Below, piece after piece: positions 8,953 to 15,861 of a stretch of DNA of 62,036 bases. The stretch is taken from the IMG/VR virus record IMGVR_UViG_3300042889_000724, positions 1 through 62,036 of that record. One strand, written 5' to 3'. The position numbers and the translations under genes were made by a program. Numbering within the stretch: the first letter of the stretch is position 1; every line of letters starts with the position of its first letter. This stretch comes from a virus. Below the pieces are notes generated by a model that made no database searches, was not told where the DNA came from, and worked only from the letters and a program-made list of their open reading frames with translations.

Positions 8953-9752
8953 ACCTTGACGGAAAAAAAAGATTAGTTTCGTTTGGGTGTTCTTTTACGT
9001 CTGGTCACGAAATTATTGATCATGAATTATTAAACATTACATTTGATGAATGTAATTCTATCAAGAAAAAAATTGGTTCTATAACCAAGTTCGACAAATA
9101 CTTAGAAAAAACGACTGGTGCATCTACTCTTGAACTTTCTGAGATATCATCTAACCGAGCATATGCGGGTAAATTGGCATATAAATTGAATTTGAGTTAT
9201 AAGTCGTATGCATGGCATGGACATGCTTTAGAACATTCTGTTCTGTTATTTCTGCAGGCGTTATACAAGGGAGAATTAAATCCTGATACGGATTTACTAT
9301 TTTTCGGAATAACAACACCACAAAGGTATTTGCATTTTGGTCCCGATGGACGGCCTTTAACAAGAGTTATACGAACTGATTTTACTGAAATTGATGTTTA
9401 CTATAATTCATATAAAATAATGCAAACATATGGATTTGCTTTAAATCAAATTATTGGAATCTGTAAAGAAGCAAATTTTGATTTCGTAATACAACCAGTT
9501 GTTATTACGAAACTGTTAAGATATATGGGTGGAGTGGATAACTATTATTGTGACATGATAGAGTGTTGGGAATTTATGCCGTTATTCGAGAAAATATTAG
9601 AAAAATCTTTAGAATATTCTATAGACGCCAAGGTTCATCTACATCAATTTTATAATCCATCGGTACACAAAACATGTCAATATGCGCATCCGCCTGAAGA
9701 GGTTCATGAATTATTTGCGAGGGACTTATATGATAAAATTATTAGTAAGTAA
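8949..9752 (+). CDS. SGNH/GDSL-hydrolase-like protein
   Basis: This 267-residue protein starts with VSFGCSFTSGHE. That resembles block I of the SGNH family, in which the serine after GxS is the nucleophile. The C-terminal part contains HLHQFYNPSVHKT and AHPPEEVHELFA, reminiscent of the catalytic Asp/His block. Mid-protein, FFGITTPQRY may correspond to the oxyanion block, although no GxND is obvious. There is no signal peptide, so it acts in the cytoplasm. The ATGA overlap with the last radical SAM gene ties it to the same operon. Likely chemistry is esterase or acyl transfer on an unknown substrate (inference). Confidence 0.6.
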   Translation: MNLDGKKRLVSFGCSFTSGHEIIDHELLNITFDECNSIKKKIGSITKFDKYLEKTTGASTLELSEISSNRAYAGKLAYKLNLSYKSYAWHGHALEHSVLLFLQALYKGELNPDTDLLFFGITTPQRYLHFGPDGRPLTRVIRTDFTEIDVYYNSYKIMQTYGFALNQIIGICKEANFDFVIQPVVITKLLRYMGGVDNYYCDMIECWEFMPLFEKILEKSLEYSIDAKVHLHQFYNPSVHKTCQYAHPPEEVHELFARDLYDKIISK

Positions 9753-9834
9753 GATTAAACAATATTATCAAATTTATAAATTTAAGAAGAAAATGAAAAA
9801 ACTTAGAAAGTTAGATCCGTTCATTTATGATTGA
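9730..9834 (+). CDS. 34-residue basic micro-protein
   Basis: This short frame overlaps the end of the SGNH-like gene by 23 bases and the start of the carbamoyltransferase by 8. The protein is strongly basic (KFKKKMKKLRKL) and ends with LDPFIYD. I recall short Lys/Arg-rich proteins ending in a DPFIY-type motif in other large phages, sometimes near carbamoyltransferases. That recurrence and the coupled overlaps argue for a real gene. The function is unknown. Confidence 0.55.
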   Translation: MIKLLVSKIKQYYQIYKFKKKMKKLRKLDPFIYD

Positions 9835-11254
9835 GTGGGGAATCTCTGCAGGAGCACATGATGCTGCATTGACTGTTGTTGGTGGGGATGAGATTCTTTT
9901 CGCATCACATGCCGAGAGATATAGTGGTGTCAAAAATGACAAGCACCTAAATGCTGATCTGATCACTGCAGCATTGAAGTTTGGTAAACCAGAAAAGATA
10001 CATTGGTATGAGAAACCAAAACTACGAGCAATGCGCAGACTACTTTCGGGGCAAGGACTAGTTCGTTTCAGTGTTCGGCGATATCTAGAGGATGAATTTG
10101 GACTCCAAGTTCCTGTTGAATTTGCATCTCACCACGAGTCACATGCTGCAGCAGGTTTCTATACTTCTCAGTTTGAATCTGCAACTGCTCTAGTAATTGA
10201 TGCTATCGGTGAATTCGATACAGCATCTATTTGGTTGTGTGACAGCGAGAAGATGAAGAAGAAGTGGAGTATGGATTATCCGAAATCTCTTGGATTGTTT
10301 TATTCCGCTATAACAGACAGAGTTGGATTGAAACCAAACGAAGATGAGTATATTCTCATGGGTATGGCAGCGTATGGTAATCCCAACAAGCACTATTGGG
10401 ACATGCGCGAACTATATGAGCGAACTAATTTGCATCGTGGTTGTAGGTGGTGGTTGAAAAACGAAGATCCTGATCACTATGATCTTGCTGCCTCTGCGCA
10501 GAAGATTTATGAAGAAGAATTCGATAAACTGCTCCGTCGTGCCAAGGAAATAGACCCTCTACAAAATAATCTAGTTTTATCAGGGGGTTGCGCACTTAAC
10601 TGCTCTGCGAATCATATCGCTTTGAAATACTTCAAGAATGTATGGATTATCCCGAATCCAGGAGACGCTGGTAGTTCTCTTGGTGCTATTGCTGCAAACA
10701 ACCGCAGAAAACTAAACTGGCAAGGTCCATATCTCGGCGAGAATATTGATACTGAATATCCTGTAGAAAAACTATTGACTTCTTTGCGAGAAGAGGGTAT
10801 AGTGGGTGTTGCTAATGGAAAAGCAGAGTTTGGTCCGAGAGCATTTGGTAACCGAAGTCTTCTTGCTGATCCAACTAGACCAGAGATTAAGGACAGAGTA
10901 AATGCAATCAAGCGCAGACAAAAGTTTAGACCATTCGCACCAGTCATCCTTGAGCAACATGCAGCAGAGTATTTTGACATACCAGTTGAAGTATCCCCTT
11001 ACATGCAATTTACTGCAAGATGTAAATTTCCTACAAAGTTCCCTGCTATCATTCACGTTGATGGCACATCTCGCGTCCAAACTGTAAACGAGCAGCAGCA
11101 TCCAGGACTATTTGAATTGCTGACAAGATGGTATAAAGAAACTGGTTGTCCGATGTTACTCAATACCAGTCTGAACATAAAAGGGTTTCCGATGGTAAAT
11201 GATAAAAAAGATGCTGCAATGTTCCAAAACATCTATAATGTGGAAGTATTTTAA
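9827..11254 (+). CDS. Carbamoyltransferase, NodU/HypF-C family
   Basis: This 475-residue enzyme matches the O-carbamoyltransferase family, which moves a carbamoyl group from carbamoyl phosphate (through carbamoyl-AMP) to a hydroxyl. The YrdC/Kae1-like domain shows HHESHAA (H102, H103, H106), VIDAIGEFD (D125), and LSGGCALNCSAN plus GDAGSSLGA nucleotide-binding loops. The C-terminal domain begins at AEFGPRAFGNRSLLADP. No hydrogenase-type acylphosphatase or zinc domains are present, so it is NodU-like rather than HypF. Such enzymes occur in large phages, where the acceptor (nucleobase, sugar or small molecule) is often unknown. It is the last gene of the modification operon. Confidence 0.85.
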   Translation: MIEWGISAGAHDAALTVVGGDEILFASHAERYSGVKNDKHLNADLITAALKFGKPEKIHWYEKPKLRAMRRLLSGQGLVRFSVRRYLEDEFGLQVPVEFASHHESHAAAGFYTSQFESATALVIDAIGEFDTASIWLCDSEKMKKKWSMDYPKSLGLFYSAITDRVGLKPNEDEYILMGMAAYGNPNKHYWDMRELYERTNLHRGCRWWLKNEDPDHYDLAASAQKIYEEEFDKLLRRAKEIDPLQNNLVLSGGCALNCSANHIALKYFKNVWIIPNPGDAGSSLGAIAANNRRKLNWQGPYLGENIDTEYPVEKLLTSLREEGIVGVANGKAEFGPRAFGNRSLLADPTRPEIKDRVNAIKRRQKFRPFAPVILEQHAAEYFDIPVEVSPYMQFTARCKFPTKFPAIIHVDGTSRVQTVNEQQHPGLFELLTRWYKETGCPMLLNTSLNIKGFPMVNDKKDAAMFQNIYNVEVF

Positions 11255-11265
11255 TAAATAGATCT

Positions 11266-11550
11266 ATGGCAGAGATACTCAAATTTCCTGATAAGTTTTA
11301 CGGGAAACGACTATACCGAATACCATTGTATTCGGATATGGACATTGACATTGTTTTATTCTGCGTTAATGCATTTGGTGAAACAGATAATCGTGTAATT
11401 ATTGACGATTTAATTAAGATGGATCCAGTTGATGTCATAAAATGTATTGACTTTTCGCTTGAATCAGAGTATATTTCTAATACTACGAAAGCGCATATTC
11501 AATGCATTCGTAAGTCGATTGAGGAAGTCCCCTTTAAACTTGAGAACTAA
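11266..11550 (+). CDS. Small hypothetical protein
   Basis: This 94-residue acidic protein begins MAEILKFPDKFYGKRLY. It has no signal peptide, cysteine cluster or membrane segment. The middle (IDDLIKMDPVDVIKCIDFSLES) looks helical. It starts 11 bases after the carbamoyltransferase stop and lies 6 bases before the next gene, so it is probably co-transcribed. The N-terminal EILKFP motif recurs in small marine-phage proteins, but I know no function. Confidence 0.65.
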   Translation: MAEILKFPDKFYGKRLYRIPLYSDMDIDIVLFCVNAFGETDNRVIIDDLIKMDPVDVIKCIDFSLESEYISNTTKAHIQCIRKSIEEVPFKLEN

Positions 11551-11556
11551 TATATT

Positions 11557-12096
11557 ATGAATATCTTTTACCTTGACCACGACGTCAAAACTTGTGCTAC
11601 ATATCACAATGATAAGCACGTTGTTAAAATGATTTTAGAGTATGCCCAATTACTGTCAACAGCACATCGTATGCTTGATGGTAAAGAATATATTGATGCC
11701 TCTTCTGGTCGACGCATAAAACGTTGGCGACTTGGTGATGAGAACATGGAGAATATACTTTACAAGGCATCACACATTAACCATCCCAGTGCTATTTGGG
11801 TTCGGCAGTCCAATAATAATTACAATTGGTTAATGTGTTTGTTGCAAGATCTGTTACAGGAATATACTTACCGATATGGCAAGATTCATGCGACTGATCG
11901 CTTAGTATACTGGTTGCGAAAACCACCTGCTAATATTCCTGTTGGTTATTTTACACAACCAACTCCTGCCATGCCCGACGAATACAAAGTTCCTGACTCT
12001 GTTCAGTCGTATCGTAACTATTATGTCGGCGCAAAAAAAACTATGGCAAAGTGGAAAAAACGTCCAATTCCAGAGTGGTGGAGCGATACAGTTTAA
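11557..12096 (+). CDS. Widespread conserved phage protein of unknown function
   Basis: This 179-residue protein opens with NIFYLDHDVKTCATYHNDKH and then VVKMILEYAQLLSTAHR. I recall that signature from a protein family common in large marine phages. Conserved-looking His residues (H23 and the HINHPSAIWVR segment) and a C-terminal YRNYYVGAKKTMAKWKKR are further hallmarks. There is no transmembrane segment. The conserved H, D and K residues could suggest an enzyme, but I know of no demonstrated activity. It is followed by a strong terminator at 12164. Confidence 0.75.
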   Translation: MNIFYLDHDVKTCATYHNDKHVVKMILEYAQLLSTAHRMLDGKEYIDASSGRRIKRWRLGDENMENILYKASHINHPSAIWVRQSNNNYNWLMCLLQDLLQEYTYRYGKIHATDRLVYWLRKPPANIPVGYFTQPTPAMPDEYKVPDSVQSYRNYYVGAKKTMAKWKKRPIPEWWSDTV

Positions 12097-12163
12097 TAAA
12101 TACTTACATGAGAACAAAAACACCAATCCCAATTTCAGATACCGAACTCCCTCGGTAACAAAT

Positions 12164-12195
12164 GGCGACTCCACCTGTGTGGCGTCGCCTTTTTT
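12164..12195 (+). terminator. Rho-independent terminator
   Basis: GGCGAC-t-CCAC and GTGG-c-GTCGCC (12164-12189) form a stem with one internal mismatch and a four-base loop, followed by six T. It ends the transcript from the carbamoyltransferase/small-gene region before phoH. Confidence 0.85.
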
Positions 12196-12226
12196 GTATT
12201 CACTCTAGTAAGAATAAGGACTGTTC

Positions 12227-12979
12227 ATGACGAGAAGAAAAAACAATCTCCAAGTTGTAACGAATTCTGAACCAAAGGTAACAATTGAAAAGAGTAAACT
12301 GTGCAAAGTTAAATATGAGGATCTACGAAATATCCAACCAAAGACACAGAATCAAAGACTCTTCTTCGATCTTTACAATCAACAGTCCACTGCAATGCTA
12401 CTACATGGTGTAGCAGGAACAGGCAAAACATTTATTTCCATGTATAAAGCACTTGAAGAAGTTCTGGATCCAACAACAGATTATGAACGTCTTGTTGTTG
12501 TGCGTTCAGCAGTACCATCAAGAGATATCGGACACCTTCCAGGTGACGAGAAGGAAAAAACAGAGGTCTATACTTTACCTTACGTTGAGATATGTGATGA
12601 CTTATTCAATCACATCCAACCCTTCCTGCGCATGCAGGAGCAAAAGACCGTTCATTTCCTAATCACCTCGTTCGTGCGTGGTATCACACTTGATAATTCA
12701 GTGATCATTGTTGACGAATGTCAGAACATGACTGACATGGAACTCAACTCTATAATGACACGTATCGGTAAAAACTCTAAGATCATCTTCTGTGGAGACT
12801 TCCGTCAAACCGACCTAAATAAAAAGAACGACATGTCAGGATTGCAAAAGTTTATCGCAATTGCTGAGATGATGCCATCATTTAAGACGGTTGAATTTTC
12901 CGTGAATGATATTGTCAGGTCAAAACTTGTCAAGGAGTATATCCTTGCTCGGTTAGAATATGAAGAAAAACATAATTAA
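12227..12979 (+). CDS. phoH: PhoH-like P-loop ATPase
   Basis: This 250-residue protein is a PhoH-family ATPase. Walker A is GVAGTGKT at residues 61-68. Walker B is VIIVDECQNM around residue 160, and a sensor-like IIFCGDFRQTD follows. The PhoH-specific RSAVPSRDIGHLPGD and DNSVIIVDE segments are present. PhoH is very common in marine T4-like phages, and its role in infection is unresolved (phosphate stress or RNA/fatty-acid metabolism have been suggested). The start follows an AAGGA-type Shine-Dalgarno. It is transcribed after the 12164 terminator, and no clear promoter is visible in the short gap. Confidence 0.92.
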   Translation: MTRRKNNLQVVTNSEPKVTIEKSKLCKVKYEDLRNIQPKTQNQRLFFDLYNQQSTAMLLHGVAGTGKTFISMYKALEEVLDPTTDYERLVVVRSAVPSRDIGHLPGDEKEKTEVYTLPYVEICDDLFNHIQPFLRMQEQKTVHFLITSFVRGITLDNSVIIVDECQNMTDMELNSIMTRIGKNSKIIFCGDFRQTDLNKKNDMSGLQKFIAIAEMMPSFKTVEFSVNDIVRSKLVKEYILARLEYEEKHN

Positions 12980-12983
12980 GGGC

Positions 12984-13011
12984 TTGACTTTTCTGTCAAT
13001 TATAGTATAAT
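12984..13011 (+). promoter_or_regulatory. Sigma70-like promoter before the nuclease gene
   Basis: TTGACT (12984-12989), a 16-base spacer and a perfect TATAAT (13006-13011). The first ATG of the nuclease gene is only 7 bases past the -10, about where transcription should start, so the message may be leaderless. Confidence 0.75.
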
Positions 13012-13017
13012 GGATAT

Positions 13018-13701
13018 ATGATGTTTGAAACAATATATGAATATGAAGATTTTGCCCAGTCAACTACGAGCGAAGATGGTGGTAGAGTTTATGTAAATGC
13101 CAGTGGCACTGCCTATCCCTCTGCCACCACCGTTCTTGGAGTTCTCTCTCGCGACTCTATCGCTGCTTGGCGAAAGCGTGTTGGCGAAGAAGAAGCAAAT
13201 AAGATTTCAAACAAAGCATCGACTCGTGGAACTAAGATTCACACGCTAACCGAAACGTATCTTAAGAACGAAAACGTTAGTGACAAGATTGATGAGGTCA
13301 AAGCGTCGATGCTCGATGTCGAGATGTTTAATAAATTCAAATCTATCCTAGATCCAATCAGTAACATTCATTGTCAGGAACTTGCGCTTTACAGTGATCA
13401 CCTGCGTATGGCAGGTCGAGTCGACTGTATTGCTGAGTATAACGGCAAACGTGCTGTCATCGACTTCAAGACTTCAAACAAGTCAAAGTCTAAATCATAT
13501 ATCGAGAGTTACTTCATGCAGACGGCAGCATATGCTATCATGTATGAAGAACGTACTGGTATTCCTGTTCCGTGGTTGGTAATCCTAATCGCAGTTGAAG
13601 ATGATGCTCCTCAGGTATTCATTGAAAAGCGTGACGACTGGGTGAAGAAACTTCTTCGCACTCGCGACTATTATGAAAATGGGTATTATACCAGTGAGTG
13701 A
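13018..13701 (+). CDS. PD-(D/E)XK nuclease (RecB/Cas4-type exonuclease)
   Basis: This 227-residue protein has the core of the PD-(D/E)XK nuclease fold. It shows RGTKIH (H75), an acidic residue before strand 1 (E121), GRVDCIAEY with D136, VIDFKTS with D149 and K151, and the QTAAYA motif (Q168, Y172) typical of RecB-like enzymes. The catalytic set H-E-D-D/K-Q/Y is complete, so it should be an active Mg-dependent DNA exonuclease, probably in recombination or host DNA degradation. There is no iron-sulfur Cys set of the Cas4 kind. Its 3' end overlaps the Cys-rich mini-gene by 29 bases. Either of two adjacent ATGs (13018, 13021) may be used. Confidence 0.85.
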   Translation: MMFETIYEYEDFAQSTTSEDGGRVYVNASGTAYPSATTVLGVLSRDSIAAWRKRVGEEEANKISNKASTRGTKIHTLTETYLKNENVSDKIDEVKASMLDVEMFNKFKSILDPISNIHCQELALYSDHLRMAGRVDCIAEYNGKRAVIDFKTSNKSKSKSYIESYFMQTAAYAIMYEERTGIPVPWLVILIAVEDDAPQVFIEKRDDWVKKLLRTRDYYENGYYTSE

Positions 13702-13867
13702 ACTGTCCGAACAACGGATGGAAATTTGTAGGCAGTGTGAGTTTTTAAAAGCAAAACTCTGCATGAAATGTGGTTGCCTCATGCCAGCAAAAACCAAACT
13801 TAATCGTGCATCCTGTCCCATTGGTAAATGGGGTTCTGTAGGAAAAAAACTTCCTTGGGAAGCATAA
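13673..13867 (+). CDS. Cys-rich mini-protein, probable zinc ribbon
   Basis: This 64-residue protein has CRQC (C19, C22), LCMKCGC (C30, C33, C35) and a further Cys in ASCPIGKW. It forms two or more CXXC knuckles suited to one zinc. The C-terminus CPIGKWG followed by W is shared with small phage proteins that I have seen annotated only as hypothetical. It overlaps the nuclease gene in another frame and may act with it. It could instead bind nucleic acid independently. Confidence 0.7.
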   Translation: MKMGIIPVSELSEQRMEICRQCEFLKAKLCMKCGCLMPAKTKLNRASCPIGKWGSVGKKLPWEA

Positions 13868-13872
13868 AACAC

Positions 13873-13903
13873 TTGACTTCCTACGTTAAGTATAGTATAA
13901 ATA
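13873..13903 (+). promoter_or_regulatory. tmRNA promoter: sigma70 elements overlapping a T4 late octamer
   Basis: TTGACT (13873-13878) is followed after 17 bases by TATAAA (13896-13901). The -10 hexamer is embedded in an exact TATAAATA (13896-13903), which is the T4-type late promoter element. The same start could therefore be used both early by host sigma70 and late by the phage sigma factor (inference). Confidence 0.7.
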
Positions 13904-13971
13904 GAATATTAGTTGATGACAGTTGACAATAAAAGCGGAAAGACGAGGGTTCGACTCCCTCCACCTCCACC

Positions 13972-14022
13972 ATGAGCACTGTTCCGATAGAGGGTTCAGT
14001 CGCCGAAAAGAGCAGTGCTCAT
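13972..14022 (+). other. Intervening processing hairpin of the permuted tmRNA
   Basis: A perfect 10-bp inverted repeat, ATGAGCACTG (13972-13981) and CAGTGCTCAT (14013-14022), closes the segment between the encoded CCA and the 5' acceptor strand. It extends the acceptor stem of the precursor. In known two-piece tmRNAs this segment is cut out by tRNA-processing nucleases, and the same is expected here. Confidence 0.85.
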
Positions 14023-14105
14023 GATGGGGGTGACCTTGGAATTCGATTTTCGTGTAATAGGAATACCGAGACTGATTGACTGGCAAAGCGCCACAAACTG
14101 TAAAT

Positions 14106-14141
14106 GCAAACGATAACGTTGCCTTTGCTCTAGCTGCATAA
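14106..14141 (+). other. tmRNA proteolysis-tag reading frame (ANDNVAFALAA)
   Basis: From the resume codon GCA the frame reads A-N-D-N-V-A-F-A-L-A-A then TAA. The A-L-A-A end is the classic ClpXP recognition tail, and the ANDN start is typical of tmRNA tags. Together with the trapped alanine, the added tag would be A-ANDNVAFALAA. The resume codon is assigned by analogy. Confidence 0.85.
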
Positions 14142-14239
14142 GCTAGCATTGGGTTTTTGATAGTTTTTCCTCGAAACAGAATAAAACTATCAACCGTTCG
14201 ATTAAACGGTTGAACCGAGTCTCACTGCGGTTCCATGCT

Positions 14240-14247
14240 TATAAATA
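14240..14247 (+). promoter_or_regulatory. TATAAATA octamer, possible late promoter for the lysin
   Basis: An exact T4-type late octamer lies at the 3' edge of the tmRNA. It would read through the hairpin at 14255 into the lysin gene at 14373. The intervening terminator makes this doubtful. Confidence 0.3.
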
Positions 14248-14254
14248 TTTGCAT

Positions 14255-14301
14255 AACCTACTATGCCTCTACTTGAAAAAGCACGCCTAGTAGGTTTTTT
14301 T
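14255..14301 (+). terminator. Terminator after tmRNA
   Basis: AACCTACTA (14255-14263) and TAGTAGGTT (14288-14296) form a 9-bp stem, ending in a run of seven T. The loop of about 24 bases is longer than usual, so efficiency is uncertain. It separates the tmRNA transcript from the lysin gene. Confidence 0.65.
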
Positions 14302-14372
14302 ATCTTCGGATAAGCAGTGTGGGGAGTCACTGGTTAATACCCTCTCAAGTTTAACAAGTACTAGGAAATAAG

Positions 14373-14978
14373 ATGACTTCCTTTAACAAGAAGTTTTTCA
14401 AGTTTCTTTCGATTTTTACAGTATTAGTATATAGTTTATATGGAATCAATTCATATGCTGAAGATGCTATCGAGAGAGATACAAGGGAATACTCCCTTGG
14501 CTTTGTAGAAGTAATCCAAGAGATTAAAGAAGATGCGGCAGAAGAAAAAAAGAAAACCGCATTAAGAAAAATTGAAACCCAAAACATACATTTAGCAAAT
14601 AATCGCGAATTGAAATGTCTAGCAGACAATATTTACTACGAGGCAGGAAACCAGTCAACTCAAGGAAAGTTGGCGGTTGCTGCAGTAACTATCAATCGCG
14701 TAAAAAGTCCCAAGTTCCCGAAGTCTGTATGCGCAGTCGTGTATCAGAGAACAAAGCGTGTTTGCCAGTTCTCATGGGTATGCGAAGGTAACAAGAGCAT
14801 ACGCAGTGCCCAGCAATATTCAGAATCTAAAAAAGTTGCTGAAAAAGTATTGCTTTCTGGGGCAAATCAGGGTATACTTGGACGTAACGTGCTATTCTAC
14901 CATGCGGATTATGTTAATCCGAGATGGAATCTGAAGCGTGTTGCAAAAATCGGTGATCACATTTTTTATGCAGGATAA
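14373..14978 (+). CDS. SleB-type cell wall hydrolase (probable lysin)
   Basis: This 201-residue protein has an N-terminal hydrophobic segment (FLSIFTVLVYSLYGINSYA, about residues 11-29) that reads as a signal peptide or SAR-type anchor. After a charged linker, the hydrolase domain runs from about 74 to the end. It has LADNIYYEAGNQ with the presumed catalytic Glu in YYEAG, LAVAAVTINRVKSPKFP and a CQFSW motif, as in the SleB/CwlJ Hydrolase_2 family. It would cleave peptidoglycan from the periplasmic side, either at lysis or while remodelling the wall. It sits just upstream of gp33 and not among tail genes. No holin is recognisable next to it. Confidence 0.8.
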   Translation: MTSFNKKFFKFLSIFTVLVYSLYGINSYAEDAIERDTREYSLGFVEVIQEIKEDAAEEKKKTALRKIETQNIHLANNRELKCLADNIYYEAGNQSTQGKLAVAAVTINRVKSPKFPKSVCAVVYQRTKRVCQFSWVCEGNKSIRSAQQYSESKKVAEKVLLSGANQGILGRNVLFYHADYVNPRWNLKRVAKIGDHIFYAG

Positions 14979-14989
14979 TAACTTTGAAC

Positions 14990-15259
14990 ATGGTAATGGA
15001 TGGTTCTGAAGTAACCAATGAATTTTTAATTACGAAAGAGTATAATACAGCAATAGAGTTCTCTCAATTCGTAGAGAAACAGTCATTCGAGAATGGTATT
15101 CCTTGTTTGGATATTCTTCTTGATTATTGTATCAAAAAAGATATTGAGATGGAGTCTGTTGCTGTATTACTCACCACTTCCCTAAAAGAAAAGATTCGAG
15201 CAGAAGCAGAAGAACTAAATATGCTAAAGCGAAAATCTGGCGGGAAATTACCACTTTAA
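14990..15259 (+). CDS. 33: gp33-like late transcription co-activator
   Basis: This 89-residue protein occupies the place of T4 gene 33, directly before gene 59 and then gene 32. In T4, gp33 bridges RNA polymerase and the sliding clamp (gp45) to activate late promoters. The LITKEYNTAIEFSQFVEK and CLDILLDYCIKKDIEMESV segments resemble the gp33 helices. The C-terminus GGKLPL is a short hydrophobic tail where T4 gp33 has its clamp-binding end. The start is uncertain. A TTG at 14984 is better placed behind AGGA, while ATG at 14990 is the first strong codon. The stop overlaps the next ATG by one base. Confidence 0.72.
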   Translation: MVMDGSEVTNEFLITKEYNTAIEFSQFVEKQSFENGIPCLDILLDYCIKKDIEMESVAVLLTTSLKEKIRAEAEELNMLKRKSGGKLPL

Positions 15260-15861
15260 TGGAAGCGTATGAAGTTTATCGCCTCTACATGGCACTTAAA
15301 CTACATTTCACTACTGAGTCTTATGACATCACCAAAACCAAGGGTGCTGTCAAGTCATCAGAATCTGCCTTCTTAAAACGGAGAGATGTTTTCCTATTCA
15401 GGAAACTGGCGAAGAAGTTCGTCGCTCGTCAAGAAATTATCAACTACTTTGTTGCAAACTTTGCAGCAGGTGATAAGAACGGCGGCATCTTTAGTGCAGA
15501 TTCTGATGACATCTATGAGAAGTGGAAAGGTAGGCAAGATAGATTGTCTTACATGTTCACAGACGATATTAGTCGCTTATTACTAGAAGCAGAGAAGTCA
15601 GAGCAAGATCCTTTTGTATCTGTTAGCAATCAACATCCAATATTAATTAAGATGTTACTTGGTAAAAAAATTTCACTAGAAACAGTTATTATACTTGACA
15701 AACTACTAGATTTCAGGTATAATGTAACTACTGAATTATTGAACGATTTTATCTGGAATGATTTAAATCTTTTGATAATTAAGTACCGTCCGTTCGTTCG
15801 TATAGATCGAACGAAATTCTTTGAACTATGGAATAAGGAGAAAGGCCAAGTGGTCTGTTAG
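15259..15861 (+). CDS. 59: gp59-like helicase loader
   Basis: This 200-residue protein is close in length to T4 gp59 (217). The N-terminal YEVYRLYMALKLHF, the FLKRRDVFLFRKL segment and a C-terminal NDFIWNDLNLLIIKYRPF follow the gp59 pattern. In T4 it binds fork DNA and gp32 and loads the gp41 helicase, coupling recombination to replication. The neighbours gp33 upstream and gp32 downstream reproduce the T4 order 33-59-32. The start overlaps the gp33 stop by one base, indicating translational coupling. There is no unusual feature apart from the lack of zinc or cysteine clusters, which fits the family. Confidence 0.85.
   Translation: MEAYEVYRLYMALKLHFTTESYDITKTKGAVKSSESAFLKRRDVFLFRKLAKKFVARQEIINYFVANFAAGDKNGGIFSADSDDIYEKWKGRQDRLSYMFTDDISRLLLEAEKSEQDPFVSVSNQHPILIKMLLGKKISLETVIILDKLLDFRYNVTTELLNDFIWNDLNLLIIKYRPFVRIDRTKFFELWNKEKGQVVC

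Larger units (their letters stand above)
13915..14240 (+). ncRNA. ssrA: Circularly permuted two-piece tmRNA
   Basis: The region encodes a transfer-messenger RNA whose tRNA-like 3' part comes first. The T-arm GAGGG-TTCGACT-CCCTC (13945-13961), acceptor strand CACCTCC (13962-13968), discriminator A and encoded CCA (13970-13972) lie upstream. The 5' acceptor strand GGGGGTG (14026-14032), followed by ACCTTGG, lies downstream. The two strands pair over all seven positions with one G-U. The coding piece holds the resume codon GCA at 14106 and the tag ANDNVAFALAA ending in TAA at 14139-14141. Two perfect hairpins follow (GATAGTTTT/AAAACTATC and CAACCGTT/AACGGTTG). GAGACT near 14070 can pair with AGTCTC near 14220. 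The outer ends are approximate. tmRNA rescues stalled ribosomes with SmpB. Permuted forms are known from alphaproteobacteria and some other bacterial lineages. Confidence 0.93.

Noticed and set aside
12110-12160. Possible 16-codon leader peptide starting MRTKTPIPIS before the phoH terminator
   Set aside because: No Shine-Dalgarno, and it lies in the 3' region before a terminator. It fits chance.
13973-14025. Separate tRNA-like element suggested by GGGTTCAGTCGCC
   Set aside because: It lacks matching T-stem and acceptor strands and lies in the tmRNA intervening loop.
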